Shown here piece after piece: positions 47,860 through 59,600 of a stretch of 64,000 bases of DNA. The notes beneath the pieces were generated by a model. That model had not been told where the DNA came from, made no database searches, and worked only from the letters and a program-made list of their open reading frames with translations. Position 1 is the stretch's first letter. Each line of letters starts with the position of its first letter. A program made the position numbers and the translations under genes. The stretch comes from Euglena gracilis (lineage: Eukaryota; Euglenida; Euglenophyceae; Euglenales), in assembly GCA_039621445.1 (NCBI GenBank), contig CP154955.1, forward strand, positions 23,522,064 through 23,586,063, given 5' to 3'.

Positions 47860-48887
47860 GTTGTAGGTCTGCAAGCTGCCCCTGCAACTCCTCGATGCGC
47901 CGAGCACTGCACGCCCCGTTGCAGTGGACGCCACAGTAGAGACACGCCGGCCAGTGGGGCACGTCATGCTGCGCCAGCCGAGGGGAGGACGTTGGGCGGT
48001 GCGCTAACTGGGGGACTGGACCGCCGTGCCAGGCCCGGGGCAGCAAGGCGACGGCCACACCTCCAGCTTCAGCTTGCGCTTCAGCTCCTGGATCTCCCGC
48101 TGGAGGGTGAGGCGCTCCTGTTGGGGGGGGGGGGATTGGGCGGCGGCCTGGCCCCCGATTGGCTCATCATTGGGCTGGGCCATTGTTGACTCCAACTGCC
48201 GGGGGGGGGGGGGGCAAGAGCAAAGGGAAAACATGGGGGTGGCTCATCAGGGCCCGCTTCTGTTTAACGACCCGGCAGGAGGATGGGTGCTTGCCCATAA
48301 TGGGCACCCCCCTGAGGTGGATCGGTATTGAGCCCTGGCCAAGTTCAACTCAGGCAGTTTACCCTACAAAATGGAATTCATTGGGCCTTCGGTGCTGGGG
48401 GAGAAGCTGTAGCACCACCCAACCCTACATCCGACCAATGGGGGGGTAAAAGTGCCTGCCCATGGCACCCAGCCTTCCCAGGGGTGCGGGGTTCCGTATG
48501 CTTCTTGGGCCGATTTTGGGACCGATAATTGGTCATTTTGGTTGCGCCACTGTTTGGTTAGGGGAGGTCTCCCCTCCTTGACTGGACGGGGGGGGGGCAG
48601 ACACCTACCTGCCATTCCACTTGGGCACTTTTTGGGCAAAAAAAATTACTGCCAAAAATTTTGGTGCAAAGCACTGGAAGTAAAATTTGAACATTGGGGG
48701 GGTCCTGGGGGTGCCCCCAAGAAAAAAACTGACCATTTGCAGACTCCTGGGGGGTCCCCCCTTGGGGGCCAGCGGACCCCCTTGGCAGGTGGACCTCCTT
48801 GTGGAAAAAGGACCTCCGATCTCATGCTGTGACATGCTGCTTGTATGTTGTTGAAAATGATAATGAAATATTATATATACGTATATG

Positions 48888-48923
<36 letters not shown>

Positions 48924-49084
48924 GAGATGCGACCTTCTTTAAAAAAATAAGTCCTGATCAGTGAGTTTGAATCGATTAAACGAAGCAATAGATGTTAAAG
49001 CAGTAGAGGAGAACAGATAGTTCTGTGTGTGTGTGTGTGTGTGTCTGTGTGTGTGTGTGTGTGTGTGTGCGTGTGCGTGTGCGT

Positions 49085-49154
<70 letters not shown>

Positions 49155-51159
49155 ATGTGTGCACGTGCGAGTGCATGTTGGTGGGGTCGGTGGGTGGGTG
49201 GGAGGGCGGGTGGGTGGGCGGGTGCCGCCACCCCAAACCTGGCCGCGCGCAGCCTGGCCGGTGGCTTGCACCTCGCGCTCCTTTGCTGCCAGAGCCTCCT
49301 CCAGCCGTCGCTTCTGGGAAATAGGGGGGGGGGCAGATGGAGAATGGGGAGGAGGGGAAAGGCTAGCAGTGAGCAACGGATGGGGGGTGGCCGGGGGGAT
49401 TGAGGGACGGGCCGGGGGGTCCGGAACAGCTTTGTGTGGGGATGGGGGGGTCAACCACCATGGCACATTGCGAGGGAAAATGCCTTCGGCACAGTTTTCT
49501 TGCTGTCAATTGCCTGGAATCCAGAGACCCCGAAAAAAAAAAAAGGAAACAATGGTGGGGGAGAGGCCCCCATCACAGGGTTTCCGGAATTCCCGTTCAG
49601 CCGTTGGGATGGGCCTGGTGAGCGGGGGGCCGTGCAGGGGGTAGGAGGGGCAGGGACCTCCTGGAGGAGGGGCCGCAGCTCCGCCTGGTGCTGGTCCTCC
49701 AGCGACTTCAGCCTCGCGCGCCAGCGCTCCTCGACCGAGCTTTGCGCCGCAGCAACCTTTGGAGAACACACGAGAGAGGGAGGGAACCCACCTGATTGCC
49801 TAAAAGAACGTTTGTGTGTGTGCGCTCACGCATGTGTGTGTGTGCGCGCATGTGCACCTGCGTGCGCGCGTGCGTGTGACTGCGCCTGTGGTGCAGGGTG
49901 TACAGATCGGAGAGTCATACCGGCCACACCTTATCAATTTCAGCACGGAAGGGGATCTTCCACCCTGTACAAAGGGCAACACACACACACACACACAAGT
50001 AACACACACCCGCTGGTCATTGACCACCACCAGCATCTCCTTCTCCAGCAGCAGCGCTGCGGCGGCCTCCTTCTCCCGGACGTACTTGGCGGTGAGCTCC
50101 CTCTCTCGCTGCTCGTACTCCTGCGGGGTCCCCCCAGGGTGCTGGCAACAGAATGCTTTTGGCGGGCCATCCTTAAAAATCGAGAGGACATACAAAAGCA
50201 TAATTACAAAAAAACAGTGATGTGAACAGGATAGGGCTGGCTTCACGATCCAAGCTTCACCCATGAAATCTCTCCACAGGACAATGAAGAGCAAACTGTT
50301 TCCCAGATTTCTGGGTCCCATTTACCTGAAAAGCAATTGAAAAAAGATTTGCAACTTCGCATTTTTTACTTTGTTAAAATTTCATTCAAATCGCAATCAT
50401 CGCCATTCATCATCAAATCAAATCGCAATCATCCATTCATGGTAACCATCGCCATTTCATCGAGAGACAGGGGAAGACAGTTCTGGACAATCCCAAAATC
50501 GACCAAGAACACGTGTGGAAGAATCTAATTTTTGTGCGTGGGGAGCATGCCCAAACCTCTGAAGGGGGGGGGGGGGTTGGGTTGGAACCTCGGCCTTGGC
50601 CGACTAAGACCATTTTTTGGGGGAATGTTATCGTTGAGCCTCGAGCTGGCACTTTCTTTTTCAAGGAAGGATTATTCTTTTCAAAAAAAATCAGCCTTGA
50701 AATATACTGAAAAAGTGGTGGTGCCTGCCGAGATGGTGGTGCCTCTACCACCCCCAAAACCCAACCCCTCCTCAGCTTTTGCCGAATATCACCGGAACCC
50801 AACACCTCACGACCTTGCCCCGCCTGAATGCTATGAAACAAAGCCATGCCACGGACAAATGCGACGCCACTGCAAAACGAAGGAAAAGAACGCCACCGGC
50901 AACAAGCACTGTAAACCGTTGCCGCGCGCCGGCCCGGCTCACCCCGCACCTGCCGGAGGCGGGCCTGCGCGTCGCACTTCACGGCAGCGAACTCCTCCAG
51001 CCGCTGCCGCTGCGCCGCCACCGTGGCGTTCGCCTCCTGCAGCGCCGCCGCCAGCCGGCCGGCCCGCTGCTGCAGGGCCTCCTCCCCGGCCTGCAGCGTG
51101 CCCTTCTCCCGCTGCAGCCGCTGCACCTGTGCGAGACCCCGGAGGCCAGAAATGTGTTG

Positions 51160-51200
<41 letters not shown>

Positions 51201-51839
51201 CTGTGTGAGATTGTATACGTTGTGGGTGCTTGTGGGTGTTTGTGCGTGCACGTGTGCGCGTGTGAAGATTTGTGGTCTGTGTGTGTGTGTGGGTGTGGGT
51301 GTGTATCTTTATTGGGCTTGTACCTGAGCAGCCTCCAGTGCGTCCACCCCCTGGGTGAAGGGCAGGGGTGGAGGCCTCTCAGCATGGAGGGGCTTTACGA
51401 AAGACCGCTGGTTGGGCAGGGGCAATTAAGTCGTTGGTTGGGCAATTAAGTCTGAACCCACTCCTGATGGAATGGTGGGTGCACACTCCCCTTTTGACGG
51501 GAAAAGAATAAAATCAAGCAGATAAGGTGCCCCCCAGCACATAAACATGCACACGCACACTCACACAACACCTGTGCACACAGTGGAATGAGCGCACTGG
51601 GCTTCTGCCCAGTGCAACCCAACGCATTGGTGGGCAGGGGCCGCACCTTCTCCCAGGGAAGCATGGTCGGGGCAGGCCTTGACGTGGACGTGCTGGTGAG
51701 CAGCGTCGTCTCAAAGGAGGACGTGACCTGAACAGGATGGGGCGGATGCGGGCGGCAATTGGGAAAGGTGAGCCCCCGGCCATCCCTGGTCATAACCACC
51801 ATCCCACACAACCAAGGGCCCACACGCGCGCGCGCGCGC

Positions 51840-51874
<35 letters not shown>

Positions 51875-51949
51875 ACGCACACGCACACCACACACACACA
51901 CACACCACACACACACACACGCACACACACACGCACACACAAGCACACA

Positions 51950-51997
<48 letters not shown>

Positions 51998-52141
51998 TGC
52001 ACGCGCGCGCGCGCACACACACACACACATGCCCGCACGCACCGCGGAGGACGTGAGGCGGGCTGGGGTGGGCCAGTGGGGCAGGGGGTGGTCCGCCTCC
52101 TGCCGCAGAACATGGGCCATCTCGGTCTTTTCCGCCTTCAT
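36537..52141 (-). CDS. Gene E: coiled-coil protein with C-terminal PDZ-like domain (29 exons, about 916 residues)
   Basis: A complete model. ATG 52141 is preceded by an in-frame TGA five codons upstream with no intervening AG, and the stop TGA is at 36537-36539. Exons: 52043-52141, 51647-51727, 51324-51350, 50950-51126, 50010-50120, 49658-49756, 49239-49313, 48061-48117, 47859-47968, 47144-47177, 46506-46572, 46291-46343, 45382-45552, 42951-43013, 42484-42606, 42159-42318, 41895-42016, 41518-41656, 41154-41236, 40523-40601, 40265-40328, about 40005-40041, 39230-39361, 38895-39050, 38596-38755, 37843-37922, 37446-37500, 36873-36934 and 36537-36611. They sum to 2751 bases in one unbroken frame. 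A short N-terminus is followed by about 600 residues of heptad coiled coil, then a PDZ-like fold. There is no signal peptide. A scaffold or docking role is inferred. I do not recognise a named family. Confidence 0.85.
36640..36835. repeat. Intron repeat shared by neighbouring gene E introns, copy 1
   Basis: It matches 38000-38165 in the same orientation: CGACCCCCCC.ACC.CCCACCATGG, GATTCCTTC.GC, GGCGCC.AAGGAAA.TTTTG and GGTCGGACC phrases occur in the same order. Both copies lie between PDZ-domain exons. Confidence 0.7.
38000..38165. repeat. Intron repeat shared by neighbouring gene E introns, copy 2
   Basis: Counterpart of 36640-36835, with the same order of phrases and a GGCGCCTCCGCCGAAGGC hairpin core. 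Confidence 0.7.
40265..51126 (-). CDS. Gene E coiled-coil exons
   Basis: Most exons from 50950-51126 to 40265-40328 encode Glu/Arg/Gln/Ala/Leu heptads, for example [78 protein letters not shown] and [17 protein letters not shown]. Donors are mainly GT. Exon 46506-46572 uses GC (GAG|GCGTGC), required by phase with 46291-46343; exon 41518-41656 also lacks a phase-compatible GT and uses GC or GA. Confidence 0.85.
40312..41917. repeat. Segmental duplication, copy 2 (partner 1-1588)
   Basis: This is the counterpart inside gene E. It is probably the source copy, because here the boundary exon (41895-42016) is complete and gene E reads in phase through both ends of the block. Confidence 0.93.
44755..45175. 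mobile_element. Intronic inverted-repeat element with AAACCCCCCCAAATATAAA ends
   Basis: AATAAACCCCCCCAAATATA on the left faces TTTATATTTGGGGGGGGGTT on the right. Several inner copies of CCCAAATATAAAACCCCCC occur beside the phrases GAGGACCTTGAAATTCCGCC and CGCGGTCTTGAAATTTCCGC and a GGCGCGAAGCGCC hairpin. It lies in a gene E intron. Confidence 0.7.
46770..46965. repeat. (GTGTGG)n and (GGGT)n simple repeats
   Basis: GGGTGT units (46772-46830) pass into GT/GC repeats and then about fifteen GGGT units (46900-46955). The G-rich strand can form G-quadruplexes. It lies in a gene E intron. Confidence 0.9.
47859..47968 (-). CDS. Gene E cysteine-rich exon
   Basis: This exon encodes [20 protein letters not shown] followed by [16 protein letters not shown]. 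Four cysteines and a histidine within about 15 residues ([12 protein letters not shown]) could bind a metal such as zinc, in the middle of the coiled coil. The exon is in phase 0 at its start and phase 2 at its end, and its donor is directly the start of a (GT)n array. Confidence 0.7.
48890..49210. repeat. (GA)n and (TG)n microsatellites
   Basis: A GA run at 48893-48918 and a TG run of more than 120 bases at 49024-49155 with GTGTGC variants, passing into GGGT units. It lies in a gene E intron. Confidence 0.93.
51825..52030. repeat. Alternating CG, (CA)n and (GCAC)n array
   Basis: Two pure CG stretches (51828-51849 and about 52003-52014) flank CA runs and a run of more than ten GCAC tetramers. 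It begins 13 bases from the first donor of gene E. Confidence 0.93.
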
Positions 52142-52243
52142 GGGCGGCGGCGGTCACAACCGCCATTCCTGGGGCGGATGGGCGGATGTGGGTGGCCAAA
52201 GGAAACATGGTCACAAAAATGGAAGGAAAACACATACACACAG

Positions 52244-52395
52244 ACACAACACAACACAACACAACACAACACAACACAACACAACACAACACAACACAAC
52301 ACAACAAAACACAACACAACATACACCCACACCGCACTGCACCGCACTGCACCGCACCACACCGCACCGCACCGCACTGCACCGCACCACACCAG
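52244..52395. repeat. (ACAAC)n followed by CACCGCACTG-type repeats
   Basis: About fifteen ACAAC pentamers, then repeated CACCGCACTG/CACCGCACCA decamers. It lies just upstream of the gene E start codon, so it may sit in the gene E 5' region. Confidence 0.9.
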
Positions 52396-52484
52396 ATCAC
52401 AAAAATGCAGCATTGCAGCATGTATAACATTTTTTGCATATATATACATATATACATGTGTGTGTGTGTGTGTGTGTGTGTATG

Positions 52485-53045
52485 GCATAAATGACCAACT
52501 GGTACCTCCCCTCAAATTCAGCAGGTGGGTGCCAGTTGGGACTACTGGCACGGGCCGTGTGACTGCTTCGGTGACACCGAGGACACGGGGCTACCTGGGG
52601 ATTGGCCCCGACGTACCCCGGCTCTGCAGGGCGGCGCCAAAGGCGGCAGAGGGACAGGTGGGAAAAAAGAAAAAAGGCCGCCATACAATCACCCGCGCAA
52701 GGGATTTTGCCTGGCCAGAGACCCACAACAGAGTGTCACCGAAACAGTCACAAAGCCCGTACAATTAATGCCCAACTGGTACCCCCCCCCTGAAATTGAG
52801 GGCCGGGGTGCCAATTGGGCACTAATGCCATACACATATGTCACCATAAACAAAATAAAACACGTTCCACAGTCACGTCCACACAAACACAAATTTATGC
52901 ACCCATGCTCGCAGCGACATGTGGGTTGCGACTACTGGCACGGGCCGTGTGACTGCATGACACCGCTGGGGGACCCCCGATCTGCGGCGGCTCTGCTGTG
53001 GACGCCAAAGGTGTGAACAAGAAAAAAGGCCGCCATGAAATCACC
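52485..53045. repeat. Diverged tandem duplication upstream of gene E
   Basis: GACTACTGGCACGGGCCGTG at 52540 recurs at 52929. GAAAAAAGGCCGCCAT at about 52670 recurs at about 53020. CCAACTGGTACC at 52495 recurs at about 52772. Repeat units are about 280-390 bases. No gene is supported between 52142 and 53617. Confidence 0.75.
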
Positions 53046-53097
53046 GACAGGGAGTGGTGGAGTCGCCGGGGAGGCCAGGTCAAGACCACCCACCCAC

Positions 53098-53225
53098 TTT
53101 GTCAGTGTGTCATTTGTTAATGACAGATTGACAAATATCATTGTCAATGTGCCATTTGACACATTGACAAACATCACATTGTCAATTATGTCCATTCGCA
53201 TGTCGCATTGTCAATCTGTTGCCCA
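53098..53225. repeat. Cluster of inverted TTGACAA / TTGTCAA motifs
   Basis: GACAGATTGACAAATATCAT, TTGTCAATGTGCCATTTGAC, ACATTGACAAACATC and CATTGTCAATTATG lie in alternating orientations and can fold into a series of stems. It is placed between genes D and E. Confidence 0.65.
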
Positions 53226-53617
53226 TTTCCATGGGAAAAACTCTTCCAAAAATGAAATGCATTGCCTTCATTTTGAGACTGTGAGGTGATCAAAATCCAA
53301 GGTCGGCCAGAGCCCATCTGATGGACAGCATCTGAAGGAGCACGGCAAGCCGCCAGCGCCATGTATCACAGGCCGGGGCTGTCTGTCACACGGGTGACAC
53401 GGGGGGCAGCGGACAGCACTCGCCTGGGCGGCCGTGGCACTCGCCTGGGCGTGAGAGGGGGAGTGGCGGAATGACAGCGGAGGGTGGCTCTGAGTCATTG
53501 GCGGACAGCTGCGAGGGGAGTGCCAACGCACTAGGCGTGGGGAGCCGGAAACGGCGGCGGGGGGACGGCAGGGTAAGGCTGTGTGGTGAGGGCAGAGGGG
53601 GGGAGGGGGGAGGGGGC

Positions 53618-56600
53618 TCACTGCGCGCGGTCCGGCGCCGGGGCGGGGTCGGGCGCGGGGTCGAGGGCGCGGGCGTCGTACATGCCGCGCATGGTGAGGG
53701 TGCGGATGTAGATTTGGGGCAGGGCGTTGCTTAACCACGGCCCGGGGGCTCAGGGGTTGGAAAATTTGGGCTGGCTGCAGGGATGCATGGAAAGCCTTGA
53801 GAGGGGGGGGTCCTGGACCCCCCTCCCAACACGGAGGGGGGAGTCGGACCGGTTGTTCATTTTTTTTCGCTGAGGAGGGGGGTGGGGGTGCAGACACCCC
53901 CTCCCAACATCATAGGGGGTGGTCTGGACCGGGAGGGGTCCCCCCCCACCACTTACCCCCCTCAGGGGTGGGGAATGGTCGGACCACCCCCCTACTGCTT
54001 ACCTCAATACGGACGGGCTTTCCATCCATCCCTGCCTCATCCCTGGAGAGCTGGAAAAAAGCTGCTGGCTGACCCACTCCCGGGTGTCCGTCCGTCTGTC
54101 TGGGGGGGGGTCCGTCCGTTCAGGGGGGGGTCCGTCCGTCTGGGGCCCCCCATAGGGTCCCCTGACTGGAACTGGGCCCAACCTGGAGTCAAAGCAGGTG
54201 CAAAAAAAGGGAGATGCCTATATGCCCCCAAAAAACTGCCAATTATGCAAAAAAGCATTGATTTTTGTCCCCAAGTTTGAGCTTGCCAGCCCAATTCCGC
54301 CCCATTGGGCGGCCGCAAACATATAGAAGAAAAAAAACTCGCCGATGAGGGATAAAACGCGTAGATTGGGGGGGAGGGGGTCTGAGCTGGCAGGACCCTC
54401 CTGGGGGGGGGGGGGGGGGGGTAAATTTTCTTGGGCGACGCCCTGATCTGGAACGCCTCGGCGGTCCAGCCGAAGCTGCGGCTCTGGGTGCGGGGGGAGG
54501 CGAGGAAGCCGTGCTGCAGGAGGCCCACCTCGATCTGGGTCGTGTGGTGGAAGCCCCAGCACACCGCGATGGCTGCCAGGGGGGAGGGGGGTCAGGTGGG
54601 ACTGCGGGGGTGGGGCGGGACAAGGCGGCACCGGCATCTATGGCGACGCGGCAACCGATTCGGGGTCGGCGGGGGGACCCCACCTTTCGCTTAATGGGGG
54701 CGGCCGGCAGAATGGCCAGCCCATCTTCATTGCTTTGATAATGACTCATCCACGGGGCTTGCAAAATGACTGAAAGGGCGGATGGATGGGAGTCCAGAGA
54801 GGTTTGCATCATGAGATGGGGCACCAGACATACTGTCGTGGTTCTGGAGGGAGTCGTTGATGGTTGCAAACAGGTGCTGTGAGGCGGAACAAGCTAAGGC
54901 ATGGCAGCAAGCCTCTGTGAGACCTCAAGGGGGTGGCCTCCCCCCCCCCTGCCACAGGAACATTCGAAATGATTTCCCAAAAATATGACATATCAAGATT
55001 GCCTCACTTTATTATGCATCAACAAGAAGCCATACGTACACACAGAGAGGGAGATTTTCAGGAACCAGGCAGGGAACAAATACTACAAAAGTACAACAAA
55101 AATAAAACAAAACAACATAAATGGACAGAGCATGCACTGCAACGCACATTTGCATACCTCCATCCGACAGATCCGAACGGAATTGGCGTCTGGCTGTGCC
55201 TCGATGTTCTGTGGAGTGGCACAGTAGGGTCATAGAGGCTGTCCCCAACCTGCTTAATTGCCAAATGGAGGCCTGGGATGGACTCTGAGACAAAAAAAAA
55301 TGCAAAAAAATTATGACTGAAATCTGACAACAAAGATCCTCAAAAAAGACGCAACGTGAAAAAAACACAATAACACAAACAAACACAAAAAACACAACTT
55401 GCACCTAAGTTGCTCCATTAGCTCTGCTGGGATGTGCACTTCAACTTTTCGAGAGAACTTTGACTTTTCATCTTCTCTGGGCAATTTTTTTTCATTGAAC
55501 AACCACATTTAGCGTATTTTGGGTAGATTTTTGGGAACACCATGATTCCAAAATTTATGTAATTTACTGGCCAAAAAAAAATGACAAAAATTGGAAAAAC
55601 TCAGGCCAAAATGTGGATTTTTTCCAAACAAAAAAAAAACAGGAAATTGATGAAAGATTTGGTTACGATGGAAATCCTTCCTCAAAAGGCAAAATGCGAA
55701 ATTCCAACCGAAGCCATTTCCCAGAAAAAAATGAAGATGACCAGGAAAATACCAAAAAAATCACACACAAAAAACATGTTTGCAATATAAAAAAGAAATA
55801 CCTGTGCCCCCTGGCGTCCAATTTCCAGCGGTTCCGCACGTGCCAACCGGTGGAGGGGTTGCATCACATACCGCGTCGAACACATCGGATGGCACGACCT
55901 TCTGGGGCAGCATGCACTTCAGCAAAGCCCTCCAGTACCTGGCCACGGCAGGAGGGGGGGATTCAAAGGAGGGGTTCCCTCATAAATAAAAAACCGGCGG
56001 TCTCTGGAATTGGGTTCCACCCAAGCCCCTCTTTAACCTTCCCTTTAACCCCCCCACCCAGGCACAAGACCCCCTGGGGGAATCCCCTCAAAACAGGGCC
56101 ATCTAAAGGCATTTTCCCAAAAAAAATTTCGGCGGTATGCGCCGAAACCCATACTGGCGCCTCTGGCCCGGGACCCCCTGGGGTGGGGTCCAGCCCCAAA
56201 CCCACCCACCCACCCCCTTCCCCGGTCTTCCAAGGCAAAAGAAGCCTGGGTCAATCAACCCCACTGGGTATGGAAAGTGTCCGTGCGACGAGGGGCTGGA
56301 ACCAGGCATCCCAACCACACTCAGCGCAGCACACTTCTCCTGTGAGGTGAGCTGGAGGCGGGCGGCGATCTCGAGGGGCACGCCGTACGCTTGGATCTCC
56401 TGCTGGATCTGAGCCACGCAAGCGACCTGGGGCCTTCGTGCCGAGCACACAAAATCTTTGCACAACTCGCGAAATTTACGAGACCCACCGGAACGGAAGA
56501 AGACGGGCAGGTGTCCCGACCAGGCATTCATTTAGTGTGGTTCACAAAAGACGTGTGAACCACAATTTTTTTGGTGTCCACAGGTGAACCACAAAAAAAA

Positions 56601-59600
56601 TTTTGGTGTCCACAAAAATTTTGTTGCCCACAAAAACCTTGATTAAGGATCAAAAAAATATGTTTTACAACTGAAAGCAGATTGATTTTTAGACACTGGA
56701 TTCTTTGCAAGCAGTTCGGCAAACCATGTGCAAACATATGCTGCCTTTCCTGCTCCTTTCATTTCCTCGGGTGCTTTAACTGTTAGGTTCTCAAATGCCT
56801 GAATTGTGACAGAGGCCACCTTTGGGTCCAGCCACTGTGTCCAACGAAATTCTTCAAGCACAGAATTCTGAGTTACTTTCACAGCGGTTGCATCCCTTTC
56901 CGCATAGGCATTTCTCAACTCCAACTCCAACTCTCAACTCCAACAAGACAGGAGACGAACTTGCCTTGTGAAAACATTCGGGCAGTGATCACAAGCCATT
57001 TGTCTTCCCGCTTTATTCACTTCGTCAAGCATGATGGCCTGTGCCGTGGCAAGCTGCCATGCACCCGATAGAAGAATTCGCCAAAGACTTGACCACCACC
57101 AGAGCGTATTTTGAGCCGCGCAAATTGTAAGACACCCCATTGGACTTCTGAAGCTCAAGCAGAGCACGAAGTTTTTTGTGTGCAACACCGTGCTGAACCA
57201 TCCACAAAACATTTTTGAACAAAATCCTTGCCTGGGGAATCACTGAGGGCGAAAGGGGGATCAAACAGACAAAACCGAATCCGCCCGTGCCAACATGGTT
57301 TGTGCACAAACAGGAAACGCTCCATTCTCATGTTGTGACAGCGCGAGTCGTGTATTAAGTGGTTGGCATCGCAAGCGTATTCCTTTTTTCCCAGCACCTG
57401 AAACCTTTGGATGCTGGCGAAATTGATGACAAATTGAAAACCACATTCCAATTTTTGGATCATAACTCAACCAATCTCGGTTATTTTGCCATGCGGGTCG
57501 AAACTTATGCCAATTTCTTTTCGATGTGGTAAAGAGATTTTGTTTTTCTTTGGAGAAAGGGAGCCTGCAGATGAGCTGGAAGAGCAACCGAGTGGGGACT
57601 TGGAGGCTGCACTCTCTGCCTGCTCGGCTCCTCCCGAGGAAGCCGTTGGGCAAACATGTTCAAAGAAGTTTGCCCAGCCGCATTCTGTTTTATCGATTCC
57701 TCCCATAAATTTGGATGAAATGCGCCGATGTGGTCGTTGCCGCCATTGGGTCGGGACCAGACATTCATTTAGTATGGTGCACCAAGGTTGTCATTGTGTG
57801 GTTCACATGTGGACACCAAGAATTTTTTCCACCGCCTGCTGACATTTGCATCATTAATCTTTCTCCTCGACAGCAACACTCAACCACAACCAGCACGCTG
57901 CTCCGATGGAAAGCGGCTTCAGGGCTTCAGGGCTTTGGGGGGGAGACCCACACCGTGCCGGCGGGCCAGTACGTGCCGGCCAGGATGCGCTGCACGATGC
58001 GCTTCCCCAGCTCTGGCTCCCGCTGCAGCCGCCGCAGCTCCCGGAACTCCACCTCCAGCGCCTCCCTGGGGCCGGGGGCACCACACACGGGCTGCAATGG
58101 AGAACGCGTGACAGGCCAACCCAAAGGGGGGAGCCGGAGAGCCACACCGTTGATGGGGGGGGGGAGTGTGGGAGCCATACTCATGATGTCATGATAGTGT
58201 GACATCATGGAATGATCCACAGTTTTCAAAACAACACCCCATTAGGGGTGACGTTGGCCACCCCGGACAAATGGCCCAGAGATAATGGATCACAGCTCCT
58301 TCTTCAAATTTTTTTGGGGGGCAGAAGGCTACGGATGGGCACTTTCGGCGAGCTTTGACTGACCCCCGACGGGCCGGGGGGGGGGGGACAAAACCAGCAA
58401 AACAGTCAGAGAAAAAAAACAGGCAGTCAACCCCAGGGAATGGGGAATAAGGATGGAGGGACACACTGAACAACGGTATGAGCGCTGGGAACCTCAAAAG
58501 CAACGCGAAAAAGCAGAAAATGAACAAATTGTGATTTTGATTTATGAACTTTGCGGCGCCTGAGTGCACAACAACGGTGCACAAAACATGACTTGCATGT
58601 GTTGAAACCGCATAGACTGCAATAATGCCAGCTTTGTGTGCCTCATTTTTTAAAAAAAAATAGCAAATAACAGAAAGGCTTTGGATGAAGGGCAGTCCAA
58701 AATGGGATGAAGGGCTGTACAAAATGCGACAATAACAACAGTTATATGTCAAAGAGATGCACTTCCAAGCAGAATCACCCCAAATGCCTCAGCAAAAGAA
58801 ACGCACCAGCTGCGCCGCCGCCGAAACAGACATCCCACCCCCCCCCCAAGAAAGGAGGGGTCCAGCTCTTCCGGAACCAAGTGGTCAACTTTTCCTGGAA
58901 AACCAATCAGTCACTATCACCTCCCCCCCTGGGGGGGGGTTCGCCACTCTGAAACCCAGGGGAAACTGACCACAAATGTGAAAATGTCAGAAGATTTTCT
59001 GGCGCCTTTGGTGCCGGGCTTTTTGCCGTCCAGACCCCCCAAGGGGGAGAGCTGATGGCCAGGACATTAAAAGACAGTCACTCTGGTAAATATATATATA
59101 TATACATATATCTATATATATATATATCTATATCTCTAAATATCTATATCTATATCTATATCTACATAAAGATATATCTATATATAGATATATGTAGTTA
59201 TATACATAGTCAGTTAACCCCTCCCCCAACCCGGTGGGGGACCAGAGACTAAGTGACTGTCCAATAAGCGCACCCGGGCTTCCATTGGGGGGAGGGGGGC
59301 CGGGCCACCGGTTGTCCAGCACGCCCTCCACCATCACCGCCGTGATGTCGGGGGCCTGCAGCTCCTCCAGCACGCTGTCGTAGAACTCCTGCGACGCGAC
59401 GTGCTTCATCGGGATGACGTACACCTGCGGCCGGGGGGCAGGGACAGGAGACAAAGCTCCCACGGTGAAGTGATGCCTTCCCCTGGCCCTGTTCCTAGTT
59501 ACCCATCAGTGTTGAAACCTTCCCCCCCCAGGACCACACACATACACACACATACACGTCCCACCCACCCATACACAGACACACACACACACAGGCACAC

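Noticed and set aside
55405-55475. Secure internal exon of gene D
   Set aside because: The frame is coding-like ([14 protein letters not shown]) but phase does not agree with 55158-55208 at its apparent GT donor; an alternative donor at GAA|GTGCAC would fix this. It is listed only as approximate.
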